From contig CAZNWE010000007.1 of NCBI GenBank assembly GCA_964576715.1, positions 10,415 through 74,414 on the forward strand: a stretch of 64,000 nucleotides of DNA, given 5' to 3'. The notes beneath the pieces were generated by a model, which saw only the letters and a list, made by a program, of their open reading frames with translations, ran no database searches and had not been told where the DNA came from. The translations under genes and the position numbers were made by a program. Each line of letters begins with the position of its first letter. The stretch's first letter is position 1. Of this stretch, positions 37,710 to 47,650 are shown one piece after another. The stretch is from SLRI01 sp964576715. GTDB taxonomy: Bacteria; Pseudomonadota; Alphaproteobacteria; Geminicoccales; Geminicoccaceae.

Positions 37710-39560
37710 ATGGAGAGTTACGACGTGATCGTCATCGGTGGTGGCCATGCCGGCGCCGAAGCCGCCGGCGCCAGTGCCCGGCTGGGAGCGCGGACCCTGC
37801 TGCTCACCCAAAAACTCGCCACGATCGGTGCGATGTCGTGCAATCCGGCGATCGGTGGCTTGGGTCGCGGCCACCTGGTGCGCGAGATCGATGCGCTGGA
37901 CGGGATCATGGGTCGGGCAATCGACCAGGGTGGCATCCAGTTTCGCACGCTCAACCGCCGCAAGGGCCCGGCCGTCCAGGGTCCGCGCGCCCAGGCCGAC
38001 CGCAAGCGTTATGCGAGTGCGGTCCAAGGCTTGTTGGCGGCACAAGCGGGGCTGGCGATCCGCGCCGCCGAGGTGGCCGGGTTGCGCCGCGACGGGATCC
38101 GGGTAACCGGGGTGCTGACGACCGACGGTCGAGCGTTTCGCGCCGGTGCGGTGGTCCTGACGACCGGCACATTCCTGCGCGGCGAGATTCACCTCGGCGC
38201 CGAGCGCTGGCCTGCCGGCCGGGTCGGCGACCAGGCCTCGAATGCGCTGGCCCAGGACCTGGAAGCCGCCGGGGTCCGTCTCGGCCGGCTCAAGACGGGC
38301 ACGCCGCCGCGGCTCGATGGCCGGACCATCGATTGGTCAGCACTTGCGGCGCAGCCCGGCGACACCCCGCCCCGGCCGTTCTCGTTCCTCACGGAGTGTA
38401 TCACCAACCCGCAAGTGCCCTGCCACATCACCCGAACCGGGGCTGCCACGCATGCGTTGATCCACGCGCATCTCCACCAGTCGCCGATGTATTCCGGGCA
38501 GATCGCGACAAGCGGCGTCCGCTATTGTCCATCGATCGAGGACAAGGTCGTCCGGTTCGCCGACCGCGACGGTCACCAGATTTTCCTCGAGCCCGAGGGC
38601 CTCGACGATCACACCGTCTATCCCAACGGCATCTCGACCTCCCTGCCGAGGCCGGTCCAGGAAAAGCTGTTGCGGACCATCGCCGGCCTTGAGCGCGCGG
38701 TGATGCTGCAGCCGGGCTATGCGATCGAATACGATCACGTCGATCCGCGGGCGCTCGATCCGACCTTGGAGCTGCGCTCCGTCCGGGGGTTGTTTCTCGC
38801 CGGACAGATCAACGGCACCACAGGTTATGAGGAAGCGGCGGCACAGGGTATCATGGCCGGCATCAATGCGGCGTTGCGTTCTTCGGGCCGCGCCCCCGAC
38901 GCCGTGCTCGATCGGTCGGAGGCCTATATCGGGGTCCTGATCGACGATCTGACGACCCAGGGGATCGTCGAGCCATATCGCATGTTCACCAGTCGTGCGG
39001 AGTACCGACTGTCTTTGCGTGCCGATAATGCCGATCGAAGGTTGACACCGATAGGGCACAGACTTGGTTTGGTTGCAGCCGGTCGAATGACGTGTTTCGG
39101 CGACAAGCTCGACCGTCTGGCGCAGGCCGAGTTGCTGCTGCAGGCGCGTCGACTGAGCCCGACCGAGGCGCGCCAGCATGGCATCCGAGTGAACCAGGAC
39201 GGTGCGCCACGCACTGCCCGCGAGCTGCTCGCCTATCCGGATGTGGATGTCCGGCGCCTCGCCGAAATCTGGCCGGAACTGGCGGCGATCGCGGCGGACG
39301 TTGCCGAGCAGGTCGAGATCGAGGTCCGTTACGCCGCCTATCTCAAGCGCCAGGCGACGGATATCGCCGCCTTCCGGCGGGAGGAATGCCTGGTCTTGCC
39401 TTCGGGGATGGATTTCGGCGCGCTCGGCGGCTTGAGCGGGGAGCTTAAGGCGTTGCTCGAACGTGTGCGGCCGACAACGTTGGGCGCGGCGGCGCGGCTG
39501 CCCGGGATGACGCCGGCGGCGCTCACCTTGCTTTACCGCCATGTCAAGCATGCCGCATGA
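37710..39560 (+). CDS. mnmG: tRNA uridine-modifying enzyme MnmG (GidA)
   Basis: A 616-residue FAD enzyme, the MnmE partner in wobble-uridine modification. It has the FAD-binding GGGHAGAEAAGASARLGA at the N-terminus, MSCNPAIGGLGRGHLVREID, KTGTPPRLDGRTIDW with catalytic surroundings, GQINGTTGYEEAAAQGIMAG, and a C-terminal helical domain ending AALTLLYRHVKHAA. It is full length. rsmG starts within its stop codon (ATGA, 39557-39560), so the two are coupled. Confidence 0.97.
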   Translation: MESYDVIVIGGGHAGAEAAGASARLGARTLLLTQKLATIGAMSCNPAIGGLGRGHLVREIDALDGIMGRAIDQGGIQFRTLNRRKGPAVQGPRAQADRKRYASAVQGLLAAQAGLAIRAAEVAGLRRDGIRVTGVLTTDGRAFRAGAVVLTTGTFLRGEIHLGAERWPAGRVGDQASNALAQDLEAAGVRLGRLKTGTPPRLDGRTIDWSALAAQPGDTPPRPFSFLTECITNPQVPCHITRTGAATHALIHAHLHQSPMYSGQIATSGVRYCPSIEDKVVRFADRDGHQIFLEPEGLDDHTVYPNGISTSLPRPVQEKLLRTIAGLERAVMLQPGYAIEYDHVDPRALDPTLELRSVRGLFLAGQINGTTGYEEAAAQGIMAGINAALRSSGRAPDAVLDRSEAYIGVLIDDLTTQGIVEPYRMFTSRAEYRLSLRADNADRRLTPIGHRLGLVAAGRMTCFGDKLDRLAQAELLLQARRLSPTEARQHGIRVNQDGAPRTARELLAYPDVDVRRLAEIWPELAAIAADVAEQVEIEVRYAAYLKRQATDIAAFRREECLVLPSGMDFGALGGLSGELKALLERVRPTTLGAAARLPGMTPAALTLLYRHVKHAA

Positions 39561-40184
39561 GCAAGACCGCCACCTCGGCAGCGCTCGACGCTGCCGGCTT
39601 CGCCGCATCGGTGCCTGTTTCACGTGAAACGCTCGATCGGTTGACCACCTATTTGGGTTTGCTCGAACGATGGCAAGAGACGATCAATCTTGTCGGGCGG
39701 TCCACCCTCGCCGATCCCTGGCGCCGCCATGTCCTGGATAGCGCCCAACTCGCGCGGTTCATGCCGCGAGGCCGAGGCCGGATCGCCGATCTGGGCAGCG
39801 GTGCCGGCTTGCCAGGTCTGGTGCTCGCGAGCATGGGTGCGTCGATGGTGCATCTGGTCGAAGCGGATCGACGAAAAGCCCAGTTCCTCCGCGAGGCCGT
39901 CCGGCAGCTCGCGCTCAGCGACGTTGTCGTCCATGCAGATCGGATTGAGAACCTGGCGCTCAAGGTCGATGTGGTGACCGCGCGTGCCCTCGCACCGCTA
40001 CCCTCATTGCTCCAGTTGGCCGTACCATTGCTCGAGCCCGACGGCCGGCTGGTGCTGCTCAAGGGGCGAAACGCCGAGACCGAAGTCACGGCAGCCGCGC
40101 TGCGTTGGGACATGCAGGTTACCCTCGAGCCGAGCCTCGCCGATCCGGCCGGCCGCGTCGTCATTCTGGACGAGGTGCGACGAC

Positions 40185-40195
<11 letters not shown>
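39557..40195 (+). CDS. rsmG: 16S rRNA m7G527 methyltransferase RsmG (GidB)
   Basis: A 212-residue S-adenosylmethionine methyltransferase that methylates G527 of 16S rRNA; loss gives low-level streptomycin resistance in other bacteria. It shows PVSRETLDRLTTYLGLLERW, then INLVGRSTL, the SAM-binding LGSGAGLPGLVLA, and VTARALAPL. The codons for VSRET embed a perfect parS site. It overlaps mnmG upstream and parA downstream, giving a contiguous mnmG-rsmG-parA-parB run. Confidence 0.96.
39617..39630. promoter_or_regulatory. parS centromere-like site 2, inside rsmG
   Basis: GTTTCACGTGAAAC, a perfect parS core within the rsmG coding sequence where it encodes part of PVSRET. The site is shared in position with many bacteria that keep parS in gidB. 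Confidence 0.92.
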
Positions 40196-41030
<835 letters not shown>

Positions 41031-41061
41031 ACCCCAACCGGACGAAAAGGATCGACAACCG

Positions 41062-41940
41062 ATGACACAGGAGTCGGCCAAGAAGCGAGGTCTCGGCATG
41101 GGGCTCTCGGCACTCCTCGGCAACGACGTGCCGGACCCGATCGACCGGCCCCCGGCGCAGACCGTGCCGATCGAGTTCCTGTCGTCCTCGCCGCTGCAGC
41201 CCCGCCGACGCTTCGCCGAGAGCGAGCTGCAGGCGCTCGCCGACAGCCTCAAGACCTACGGCGTCTTGCAGCCGCTCCTGGTCAGGCCGAAGCCCGGCAC
41301 CGCCGCGGGCTATGCGCCGCCGGGCTACGAGATCATCGCCGGCGAGCGGCGCTGGCGGGCCGCCCAGCTCGCCGGTCTCGACGAGCTGCCCGTCGTCGTC
41401 CGCGAACTCGGTGACCGCGAGGTGCTGGAGATCGCGCTGGTCGAGAATTTGCAGCGGGAAGATCTGTCGCCGATCGAGGAGGCTGAAGGCTACCGCCGCC
41501 TGATCGACGAATTCGACCGCACCCAGGAAGAGCTCGCGCGGGAGATCGGCAAGAGTCGCTCGCACATCGCCAATACGTTGCGGCTGCTGAAGCTGCCTGA
41601 GACGGTTCGCCGCTTCCTCGAGGAGGGCAGGCTCACCGCCGGGCATGCCCGTACCTTGCTGACGGCGGACGACCCCGAAGCGATGGCCCGCTCGATCATC
41701 GAGCGCGGGATGAGCGTGCGCGATACCGAGGCCATGGTGCAGACCGGCAAGCTCGTGCAAAGGAGTGCGAAGAGCCGCGTCGATCGCGATCCTGACGTCG
41801 TGGCCTTCGAGGACCGCCTGCGCGGCGCTATTGGTCTCGCCTGCCAGATCAAGCCCAAGGCCAAGGGAGGCACGCTGACCATCCGCTATACCTCGCTCGA
41901 CCAACTCGATCGGATCGCCCGCCAGCTCTTGAGCGATTAG
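41062..41940 (+). CDS. parB: Chromosome partitioning protein ParB
   Basis: A 292-residue CTP-binding clamp that loads at parS. It begins with the ParA-stimulating KKRGLGMGLSALLG, then the N-domain with PLLVRPK and the CTP-motif GERRWRAAQLAGLDELPVVV, then the helix-turn-helix with GKSRSHIANTLRLLKLP, and the C-terminal dimerisation domain. The start at 41062 has AAGG upstream and gives the family N-terminus; an in-frame ATG at 41023 overlaps parA. Two parS sites lie within 6 kb, as expected near an origin. Confidence 0.96.
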   Translation: MTQESAKKRGLGMGLSALLGNDVPDPIDRPPAQTVPIEFLSSSPLQPRRRFAESELQALADSLKTYGVLQPLLVRPKPGTAAGYAPPGYEIIAGERRWRAAQLAGLDELPVVVRELGDREVLEIALVENLQREDLSPIEEAEGYRRLIDEFDRTQEELAREIGKSRSHIANTLRLLKLPETVRRFLEEGRLTAGHARTLLTADDPEAMARSIIERGMSVRDTEAMVQTGKLVQRSAKSRVDRDPDVVAFEDRLRGAIGLACQIKPKAKGGTLTIRYTSLDQLDRIARQLLSD

Positions 41941-41997
41941 ATCGAGTTATCCACTACAATTTGTGGCATCGGCGTTGACCTAGCGTACATCTTGTGG

Positions 41998-42190
41998 TGA
42001 TGTCGCAGTGGAGTGAAACAAGGAAAGAGTTCATTCCGACCGGTGCTCCCAGGGTCCCACCGTCTCTGCCCAGGCGGCTGCGAGTTCCGGTCGTGGGTAC
42101 GTCCCGCTGCTCCAAGCAAACGGTCGAGCCAATCGACCAACTGTCCTCTCTCCCCAAACTGACGCCGTCCCCTCGGGGGCGGCGTTTTGT
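41998..42190 (+). ncRNA. Candidate structured small RNA downstream of parB
   Basis: The 350-base gap after parB has no coding potential but shows ordered structure. There is a TTGACC -35-like box at 41975-41980, then a long-range 7-bp pairing CGACCGG with CCGGTCG (about 42038-42094), a 6-bp hairpin GGTCGA-GCCAA-TCGACC (about 42122-42138), and a terminator hairpin with T-run ending near 42190. The -10 box is poor. Alternatively the terminator simply ends the parAB transcript. No known RNA family was recognised. Confidence 0.3.
42163..42190 (+). terminator. Strong Rho-independent terminator
   Basis: GC-rich stem CGCCG-(T)-CCCC / GGGG-CGGCG with a TCG loop and one bulged base, followed by TTTT. 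It is the best terminator in the window, about 225 bases after the parB stop. Confidence 0.8.
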
Positions 42191-42292
42191 TGGCTGGCAT
42201 ATGCCATCGCGGCTGCTGGCGCGCGCCGCTGGACAGACCTCCTTCGAAACCGTTACCTTCACCATCACAGCGGGTCAGGGGGAAGCAGAACG

Positions 42293-43081
42293 ATGCGTGA
42301 AAACCGGTTGAGGCGGCTTTGGGCCGGCGGCGAGCGGACCGTCAATGGTTGGCTCGCCATTCCCAACGGTTTCAGTGCCGAACTCATGGCGCACCAGGGC
42401 TTCGACAGCCTGACCGTGGACATGCAGCACGGTGTCGTCGACTACCAGGCTGCGGTGTCGATGCTGCAGGCGATCTCGACCACCGACACCGTGCCGCTGG
42501 TCCGGGTGCCGTGGAACGAGCCGGGCATCATCCAGAAAATGCTCGATGCCGGCGCCTACGGGGTCATTTGCCCGATGATCAACAGCCGTGCCGAGGCCGC
42601 GGCGTTCGTTTCCGTCTGTCGCTATCCACCCAAGGGCAGCCGCAGCTTCGGGCCGATCCGGGCGACGCTCTACGGCGGCGCCGACTATCCGTCCCGTGCC
42701 AATGACGAGGTGCTGACGCTCGCCATGATCGAGACCAAAGCGGCCATGGCGGCCCTCGATTCGATCCTCGAGGTCGACGGCCTCGACGGCATCTATGTCG
42801 GGCCGGCCGACCTTTCGAACTCGATGGGCTGCACACCCAAGTTCGATCAGGAGGAGCCGCCGGTCGTCGAGGCGATTCAGTCGATCATCGCTACCGTCAA
42901 GCGCCACGGCAAGGTGGCCGGCATCCATTGCGGCTCGCCGGCCTACATCAGGCGGATGTGGGATATCGGCTTCGATTACGCGACGTTGCTGTCGGATGCC
43001 CGGCTGATGGTGATGAAGGCCGGAGAGCTGTTGCCGGAGCTCAAGGGGCGCGCGGGCGGCACCAAGAGCAGCGCCTACTGA
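42293..43081 (+). CDS. HpcH/HpaI-family aldolase
   Basis: A 262-residue class II (metal-dependent) aldolase that cleaves or makes 4-hydroxy-2-oxoacids with pyruvate. Features are VNGWLAIPNGFSAELMAHQG, DMQHGVVDYQ with the catalytic His, VRVPWNEPGIIQKMLDAGA with the catalytic Arg, MIETKAAMAALDSI (metal-binding Glu), and IYVGPADLSNSMG with the metal-binding Asp. It resembles the 2-keto-3-deoxy-rhamnonate / 2-dehydro-3-deoxyglucarate aldolases. It is the first gene of a three-gene operon, four bases before the dehydrogenase gene, which suggests sugar-acid breakdown. Confidence 0.9.
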   Translation: MRENRLRRLWAGGERTVNGWLAIPNGFSAELMAHQGFDSLTVDMQHGVVDYQAAVSMLQAISTTDTVPLVRVPWNEPGIIQKMLDAGAYGVICPMINSRAEAAAFVSVCRYPPKGSRSFGPIRATLYGGADYPSRANDEVLTLAMIETKAAMAALDSILEVDGLDGIYVGPADLSNSMGCTPKFDQEEPPVVEAIQSIIATVKRHGKVAGIHCGSPAYIRRMWDIGFDYATLLSDARLMVMKAGELLPELKGRAGGTKSSAY

Positions 43082-43085
43082 GCCC

Positions 43086-44063
43086 ATGGCCGAGGTGCTG
43101 GTCGTCGGCCGGATCAAGCCCGAAGGCCTGGCGGTCCTCGAGGCACGGCCGGGGGTGATCGTCCGGATCGCCGACGAGGACGAGCCGGCGGCCGTCCACG
43201 CCGCGGTGCGCACCGCCGACGCCATCCTGGTGCGCACCGCGCGCATCGGTGCCGAGCTGATCGAGGCCGCACCCTGCTTGCGGGTCGTCTCGCGGCACGG
43301 CGTCGGCTACGACAATGTCGATGTCGCGGCGCTCGACGCGCGGCGAATTCCGCTGGCCGTCGCCGCCAACGCCAATCGGGTCGCGGTTGCCGAACACGCC
43401 ATGGCAATGCTGCTCACCCTGGCCAAGGCCGCGATACCACACGATGCGGCCGTGCGCCGTGGCGACTGGGCGATCCGCAACCGGGTGCTGGCCTTCGAGC
43501 TGTTCGGCAAGCAGCTGCTCCTCGTCGGCTTCGGGCGAATCGGCCGCGAAGTGGCGGCGCGGGCGCAAGCCTTCGGGATGACCGTCACGGTTCACGACCC
43601 GTTCGTCGACGTGGCCGCACTCGCGGCCGTCGGCTGTGGCGTCGCGCCGGACCTCGACGCGGCGCTGGGCGAGGTCGACGCGGTGAGCCTGCACCTGCCC
43701 TTGACCGAGGCGACGCGGCAGGTGATCGATGCGCGGCGGCTGGCGCTGATGCGGCCCCGGGCGATCCTCCTGAACACCGCGCGCGGCGGCCTGATCGACG
43801 AGCCCGCCCTGGCGAAGGCGCTCGCCGACGGCAAGCTCCTGGGGGCGGGGATCGATGTGTTCGCCGATGAGCCGCCACGACCCGACAATCCGCTGCTCGC
43901 CGCACCCAACGCCTTGCTGAGCCCGCACAATGCCGGGGTCACCGAGGAATCGATGGTGCGCATGGCGAGCGAGGCGGCGACCAATATTCTCGATGTGCTG
44001 GATGGCCGGCTCGACCCTGCCGTCATCGTCAATCTGGCGGCCGTCGCGGACCCTCGCAGATGA
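43086..44063 (+). CDS. D-2-hydroxyacid dehydrogenase (SerA-like)
   Basis: A 325-residue NAD-dependent dehydrogenase of the phosphoglycerate-dehydrogenase-like group. It has RVVSRHGVGYDNVDV, the dinucleotide fold LLLVGFGRIGREVAARAQAFG, NTARGGLIDEPALAKAL with the catalytic Arg, and LSPHNAGVTEES with the catalytic His. It lacks the ACT domain of true SerA. Its stop overlaps the start of the next gene (ATGA). With the aldolase it probably reduces or oxidises a hydroxyacid intermediate; the substrate is unknown. Confidence 0.9.
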   Translation: MAEVLVVGRIKPEGLAVLEARPGVIVRIADEDEPAAVHAAVRTADAILVRTARIGAELIEAAPCLRVVSRHGVGYDNVDVAALDARRIPLAVAANANRVAVAEHAMAMLLTLAKAAIPHDAAVRRGDWAIRNRVLAFELFGKQLLLVGFGRIGREVAARAQAFGMTVTVHDPFVDVAALAAVGCGVAPDLDAALGEVDAVSLHLPLTEATRQVIDARRLALMRPRAILLNTARGGLIDEPALAKALADGKLLGAGIDVFADEPPRPDNPLLAAPNALLSPHNAGVTEESMVRMASEAATNILDVLDGRLDPAVIVNLAAVADPRR

Positions 44064-45202
44064 GCGGCGCCGGCCCGATCCACGTGGGCCTCATCGGCAG
44101 TGGCTTCATGGGCCGCAGCCACGCCATCGCCATCCGAACGGCAGCCGCTGTCTTCGGCCTGGCGCGGCCGCCGGTCCTGGAGCTGTTGGCGGATGTCGAT
44201 CCTGTGACCGCGTCGCGCGCCGGCAGCGCCCTCGGCATTGCCCGGACCACGGGCGACTGGCAGGCCCTGGTGACCGATCCGGCGGTCGAGCTCGTCGACA
44301 TCACCGCGCCGAACACACTGCACGAGCCGATGGCCATGGCGGCGATCGCCGCCGGCAAGCCGGTCTATTGCGAGAAGCCGCTGGCCCCGGATGCGGCGAC
44401 GGCGTTTCGCCTGGCCGACGCGGCAGCGGCGGCAGGTGTCGCGACCTTCACGGGGTTCAACTACCTCAAGAACCCGCTCGTCAGAACCGCCCGCGAGATC
44501 GTCGAGAGCGGTGAAATCGGCGACATCTGGGCATTTCGCGGCATCCACGCCGAGGACTACATGAGCGATCCGGCGGCGGCCTGGACCTGGCGGCTCGACC
44601 CGCGCGGCGGTGCCGGCGCGGTCGCCGACCTCGGCAGCCACATCGTTGCCATGGCCCGCTTCGTCGTGGGCGACATCGAAGCGCTCGCGGCCGATCTCAC
44701 CACCCGGATCGGCGAGCGGGTCGCCGCCGACGGGAGGCGGCTCCCGGTCGAGGTCGACGACGAAGCGCGGGCCTTGCTCCGCTTCGCCAACGGCGTTACC
44801 GGGACGCTCGAAGCCTCGTGGATCGCCACCGGACGCAAGATGTACCTGGCGATGGAGCTGACCGGGGCCAAGGGCTCGATCTGCCTCAATATGGAGCGGA
44901 TGAACGAACTCGAGCTGTTCATTCGCGGCGGCAGGCCCGGTCGCGACGGCTATGTGCGGATTCCGGCCGGGCCCAGCCACCCCGACTACGCGCCCTTCTG
45001 CCCGGCGCCGGGCCATCAGCTCGGTTTCAACGAGATCAAGGCGATCGAGGTCAAGGCCATCGCCGAGGCGCTGGCCGGCGGCCCGGCCTTCCAGCCGGAC
45101 TTCCGCGAGGCCGCCATGATCCAGGCGACGGTCGATGCCATGCTGCGTTCCGGCCGCGAGCGCCGCTGGGTCGAGGTGGCGGAGCTGGTGCCGCGGTCCT
45201 GA
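44060..45202 (+). CDS. Gfo/Idh/MocA-family oxidoreductase
   Basis: A 380-residue NAD(P)-dependent sugar or polyol dehydrogenase. The N-terminal Rossmann fold starts VGLIGSGFMGRSHAIAI, followed by APNTLHEPMAMAAIAAGKPVYCEKP with the conserved EKP Lys. The C-terminal domain has DPRGGAGAVADLGSHIVAM with the catalytic Asp and His, and a late PGHQLGFNEIKAIEV. Overlap with the previous gene shows co-translation. The operon combines sugar oxidation, hydroxyacid redox and retro-aldol cleavage. Confidence 0.92.
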   Translation: MSGAGPIHVGLIGSGFMGRSHAIAIRTAAAVFGLARPPVLELLADVDPVTASRAGSALGIARTTGDWQALVTDPAVELVDITAPNTLHEPMAMAAIAAGKPVYCEKPLAPDAATAFRLADAAAAAGVATFTGFNYLKNPLVRTAREIVESGEIGDIWAFRGIHAEDYMSDPAAAWTWRLDPRGGAGAVADLGSHIVAMARFVVGDIEALAADLTTRIGERVAADGRRLPVEVDDEARALLRFANGVTGTLEASWIATGRKMYLAMELTGAKGSICLNMERMNELELFIRGGRPGRDGYVRIPAGPSHPDYAPFCPAPGHQLGFNEIKAIEVKAIAEALAGGPAFQPDFREAAMIQATVDAMLRSGRERRWVEVAELVPRS

Positions 45203-45208
45203 GGCCGG

Positions 45209-46627
45209 TCAGGCGGTGGCGAAGCCGGTTCGGCTCTGCTTGCCCCAGTGCGCGGCACCGCGCCAATAATGCCAGTGGCCCTGGATCCGCCAGAGATTGG
45301 CGAGCTGCCGGTAGCCGAAATTCTCGATGATGGCGGCGATCGTCAGGCGCACCAGATCGACCGCCTTCGGCACCCGGCGGCGCTCGAACTCCTCGAGCAC
45401 CAGCGATGCCACCGAGATGAACACGCCGAAGGCAAAGGTGAGCGCCAGATAGGCCAGGAAGAACTCGGTGTTGATCGTCCCGGCGAGCCAGAAGAAAGGG
45501 AGCAGCAGATAGCCGATCACCTCGATGATGGGGGTCACGACATCGAGCAGCAGGATGTGTCCGAGGCCGAGCCGGCCGACCCTGCCGTAGCGCGGCCGGA
45601 CCAGCATGTCCTGGTGGGTGAAGAAGCTCTCCAAGGCACCGCGCTGCCAGCGCTGCCGCTGCCGGGCGAGCACGGCCAGGCTCTCCGGCACCTGCGTCCA
45701 GCAGACCGGCTCGGGTACGAATTCGATGCGGTAGTCGTCGTTGCGGTCGCGCAGATGACGATGCAGGCGGATCACCAGCTCGAGATCCTCGCCCACCGTC
45801 TTCGTGCTGTACCCACCGAGCTCGACCACGAGATCGCGGCGAAACAGGCCGAACGCGCCCGAGACGATCATCAGGCAGCCGATCCGTCCCCAGGCTAGGC
45901 GCGCCATCATGAAGGCGCGCAGATATTCGACCGTCTGCAGCATCGGCAGGAGCTTCCTCGGCAGCGACACGGTGCGGATCCGCCCGGCGCGCACCCCGCA
46001 GCCATTGGCGACCCGGACCGTGCCACCGACGGCGACGACGCGCTCTGGGGCCTCCAGGAACGGCTGGACGACCCGCAGCAGGCCGTCGGCCTCGAGCAGG
46101 CTGTCGGCGTCGACCGCACAGAACAGCTCGGTGGTCACCTGCCCGAGCCCGGCGTTCAAGGCGTCGGCCTTGCCGCTATTGGCCTTGTCGAGCACGACCA
46201 GGTTGGCATGCCGGGGCGACCGGTAGCGGCCGCGCAGGGGGCGATGGGCGAGCGGCGAGACGCGGTCGATCGGTTCCGGGGCGAGCGCGAAGGCGTCGAT
46301 CAGCACCTCGAGTGTGGTGTCGGTCGAGCCATCGTTGATCACGACGACCCGAAAGTCCGGGTATTCGAGGGCGAGCAGCGAGCGCAGGCTGTCGACGATC
46401 GTCGCCGCCTCGTTGTAGGCGGGCACGAGGATGCTGACCGGCGGTGCCGCGTCGACCGCCCCGTTCCACAGGGCACGGCTCTGATGCACCCGCGGTCGCG
46501 CCGCCATCACCGCGATCGCGGTGCCGAGCAGCACCAGATAAAGGAGGTTCTGCGCCATGCTGACCGCGATCACGAGGATCGCCACGGTCTGCGCCACGAG
46601 GTCGAGCAAGGAAGGCTCGGGGATCAT
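45209..46627 (-). CDS. Membrane glycosyltransferase, family 2 (processive type)
   Basis: A 472-residue protein with an N-terminal membrane helix, a GT2 catalytic domain (VSILVPAYNEAATIVDSL, then VVINDGSTD, DADSLLEADG, GEDLELVIR and the RQRQRWQRGALE motif typical of processive synthases), and several C-terminal helices. The D, DxD, ED and Q/RxxRW residues are all present, so it should polymerise a sugar across the membrane, as PgaC or BcsA-like enzymes do. The ATG overlaps the stop of the HEAT gene (ATGA). It is the last gene of a four-gene operon. Confidence 0.92.
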   Translation of the reverse strand: MIPEPSLLDLVAQTVAILVIAVSMAQNLLYLVLLGTAIAVMAARPRVHQSRALWNGAVDAAPPVSILVPAYNEAATIVDSLRSLLALEYPDFRVVVINDGSTDTTLEVLIDAFALAPEPIDRVSPLAHRPLRGRYRSPRHANLVVLDKANSGKADALNAGLGQVTTELFCAVDADSLLEADGLLRVVQPFLEAPERVVAVGGTVRVANGCGVRAGRIRTVSLPRKLLPMLQTVEYLRAFMMARLAWGRIGCLMIVSGAFGLFRRDLVVELGGYSTKTVGEDLELVIRLHRHLRDRNDDYRIEFVPEPVCWTQVPESLAVLARQRQRWQRGALESFFTHQDMLVRPRYGRVGRLGLGHILLLDVVTPIIEVIGYLLLPFFWLAGTINTEFFLAYLALTFAFGVFISVASLVLEEFERRRVPKAVDLVRLTIAAIIENFGYRQLANLWRIQGHWHYWRGAAHWGKQSRTGFATA

Positions 46628-47649
46628 CCTGGGACGGCTCCTTCGGTCGTCGCTTGGCCGAGACGGGCGAGAGTGGTGGCTGCCGCGGTCCGGATATCGG
46701 CGATCGGATCGGCGGCGAGGCTTTCGATGAGCTCGAGGTCGGCCGGTCGGGCACGGCCCTTCAGCACGGCGAGCGCGGCGCGACGGGTCGCCGGGTCGGC
46801 AGCCCGAGCGAGCCGTCGGGCGACCCGCAGCATCGCCGGATGCCGCAGCCTTTGCAGGGCCGCGAGGATGGCACGATCGACCGCCTCGCCCGCCTCGCCG
46901 AGGCAGGCCTCGATCGGGCCTGCTGCGGCGACATGCCCGGCATCGGCCAGCGCCTCGATCAGCCGGCAGAGGAGCGGCGGCCGGGCGGCGGCCGCGTCGA
47001 GGTGGGCGATCAGGCTCTCCGGGGCGACTTCGGCGATGCGATGCCAAAACCGCGTCGCCGGTCGCAAGCCTGCGGCGGGGTCGCCCATCATCCGCGAGAC
47101 CAGGTCGCCGGCCAGCGTCGGGTGGTGCGCTAGCGCCTCGGCCGCGGAAAGCCGCAGCCGGTCGTCGCCACTGGCGAGACAGTCTTGCAGGGCGCCCACG
47201 GTGCGCTCGGTGGCGAGCAGAGCGAGGCAGCGCAGGGCCTCCTGGCGATAGCGGGTGCCGCGCGAGCCGAGCCGCTTGAGCCAGTAGCGTTCCACCCCGG
47301 TGGCGGCCGCGAAGGCGGCGAGCTGCAGCCGGGCCTCGCCGCGCACGATCTGCGCCAGCTCGTCGACCAGCCGGGCCGTTGCCGCCAGCGGCAGGCCGCG
47401 CGCCAGAGACTGTCGTGGTGCTGCCGCCCCATCTGTCGCCGATGACTCACCGGCCACCGGAGCATTGAGGCTGGCGAGCAGCCGTCGGCGCAACGCGTCA
47501 CGCGCCGGCCGATGCCGCTTCTCGCGCCACTCCTCGAGCAGGCGGTGCAACACGAGCCCGGTTATCAGCACGAGGCCGACGGCGACCAGTGCCAGCGTCG
47601 TTTGCCAGATGAGTCGCATGAAGAGGTCGACGGAGCCGATGACCGGCAT
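46624..47649 (-). CDS. HEAT-repeat membrane-anchored protein
   Basis: A 341-residue protein. One transmembrane helix (about residues 14-35, WQTTLALVAVGLVLITGLVL) is followed by a basic stretch and a long alpha-helical solenoid of HEAT-like repeats (such as ERTVGALQDCLASGDDRLRLSAAEALAHHP and later DLELIESLAADPIADIRTAAATTLARL, both shown in part). It probably works as a cytoplasmic scaffold at the membrane for its glycosyltransferase neighbour. One base separates it from the upstream gene and it overlaps the downstream one, so co-expression is certain in practice. Confidence 0.82.
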   Translation of the reverse strand: MPVIGSVDLFMRLIWQTTLALVAVGLVLITGLVLHRLLEEWREKRHRPARDALRRRLLASLNAPVAGESSATDGAAAPRQSLARGLPLAATARLVDELAQIVRGEARLQLAAFAAATGVERYWLKRLGSRGTRYRQEALRCLALLATERTVGALQDCLASGDDRLRLSAAEALAHHPTLAGDLVSRMMGDPAAGLRPATRFWHRIAEVAPESLIAHLDAAAARPPLLCRLIEALADAGHVAAAGPIEACLGEAGEAVDRAILAALQRLRHPAMLRVARRLARAADPATRRAALAVLKGRARPADLELIESLAADPIADIRTAAATTLARLGQATTEGAVPG

Positions 47650-47650
47650 C

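Noticed and set aside
42000..42190. 6S, SRP or tmRNA identity for the gap after parB
   Set aside because: None of the conserved core sequences of these RNAs is present; it is kept only as an unnamed candidate.
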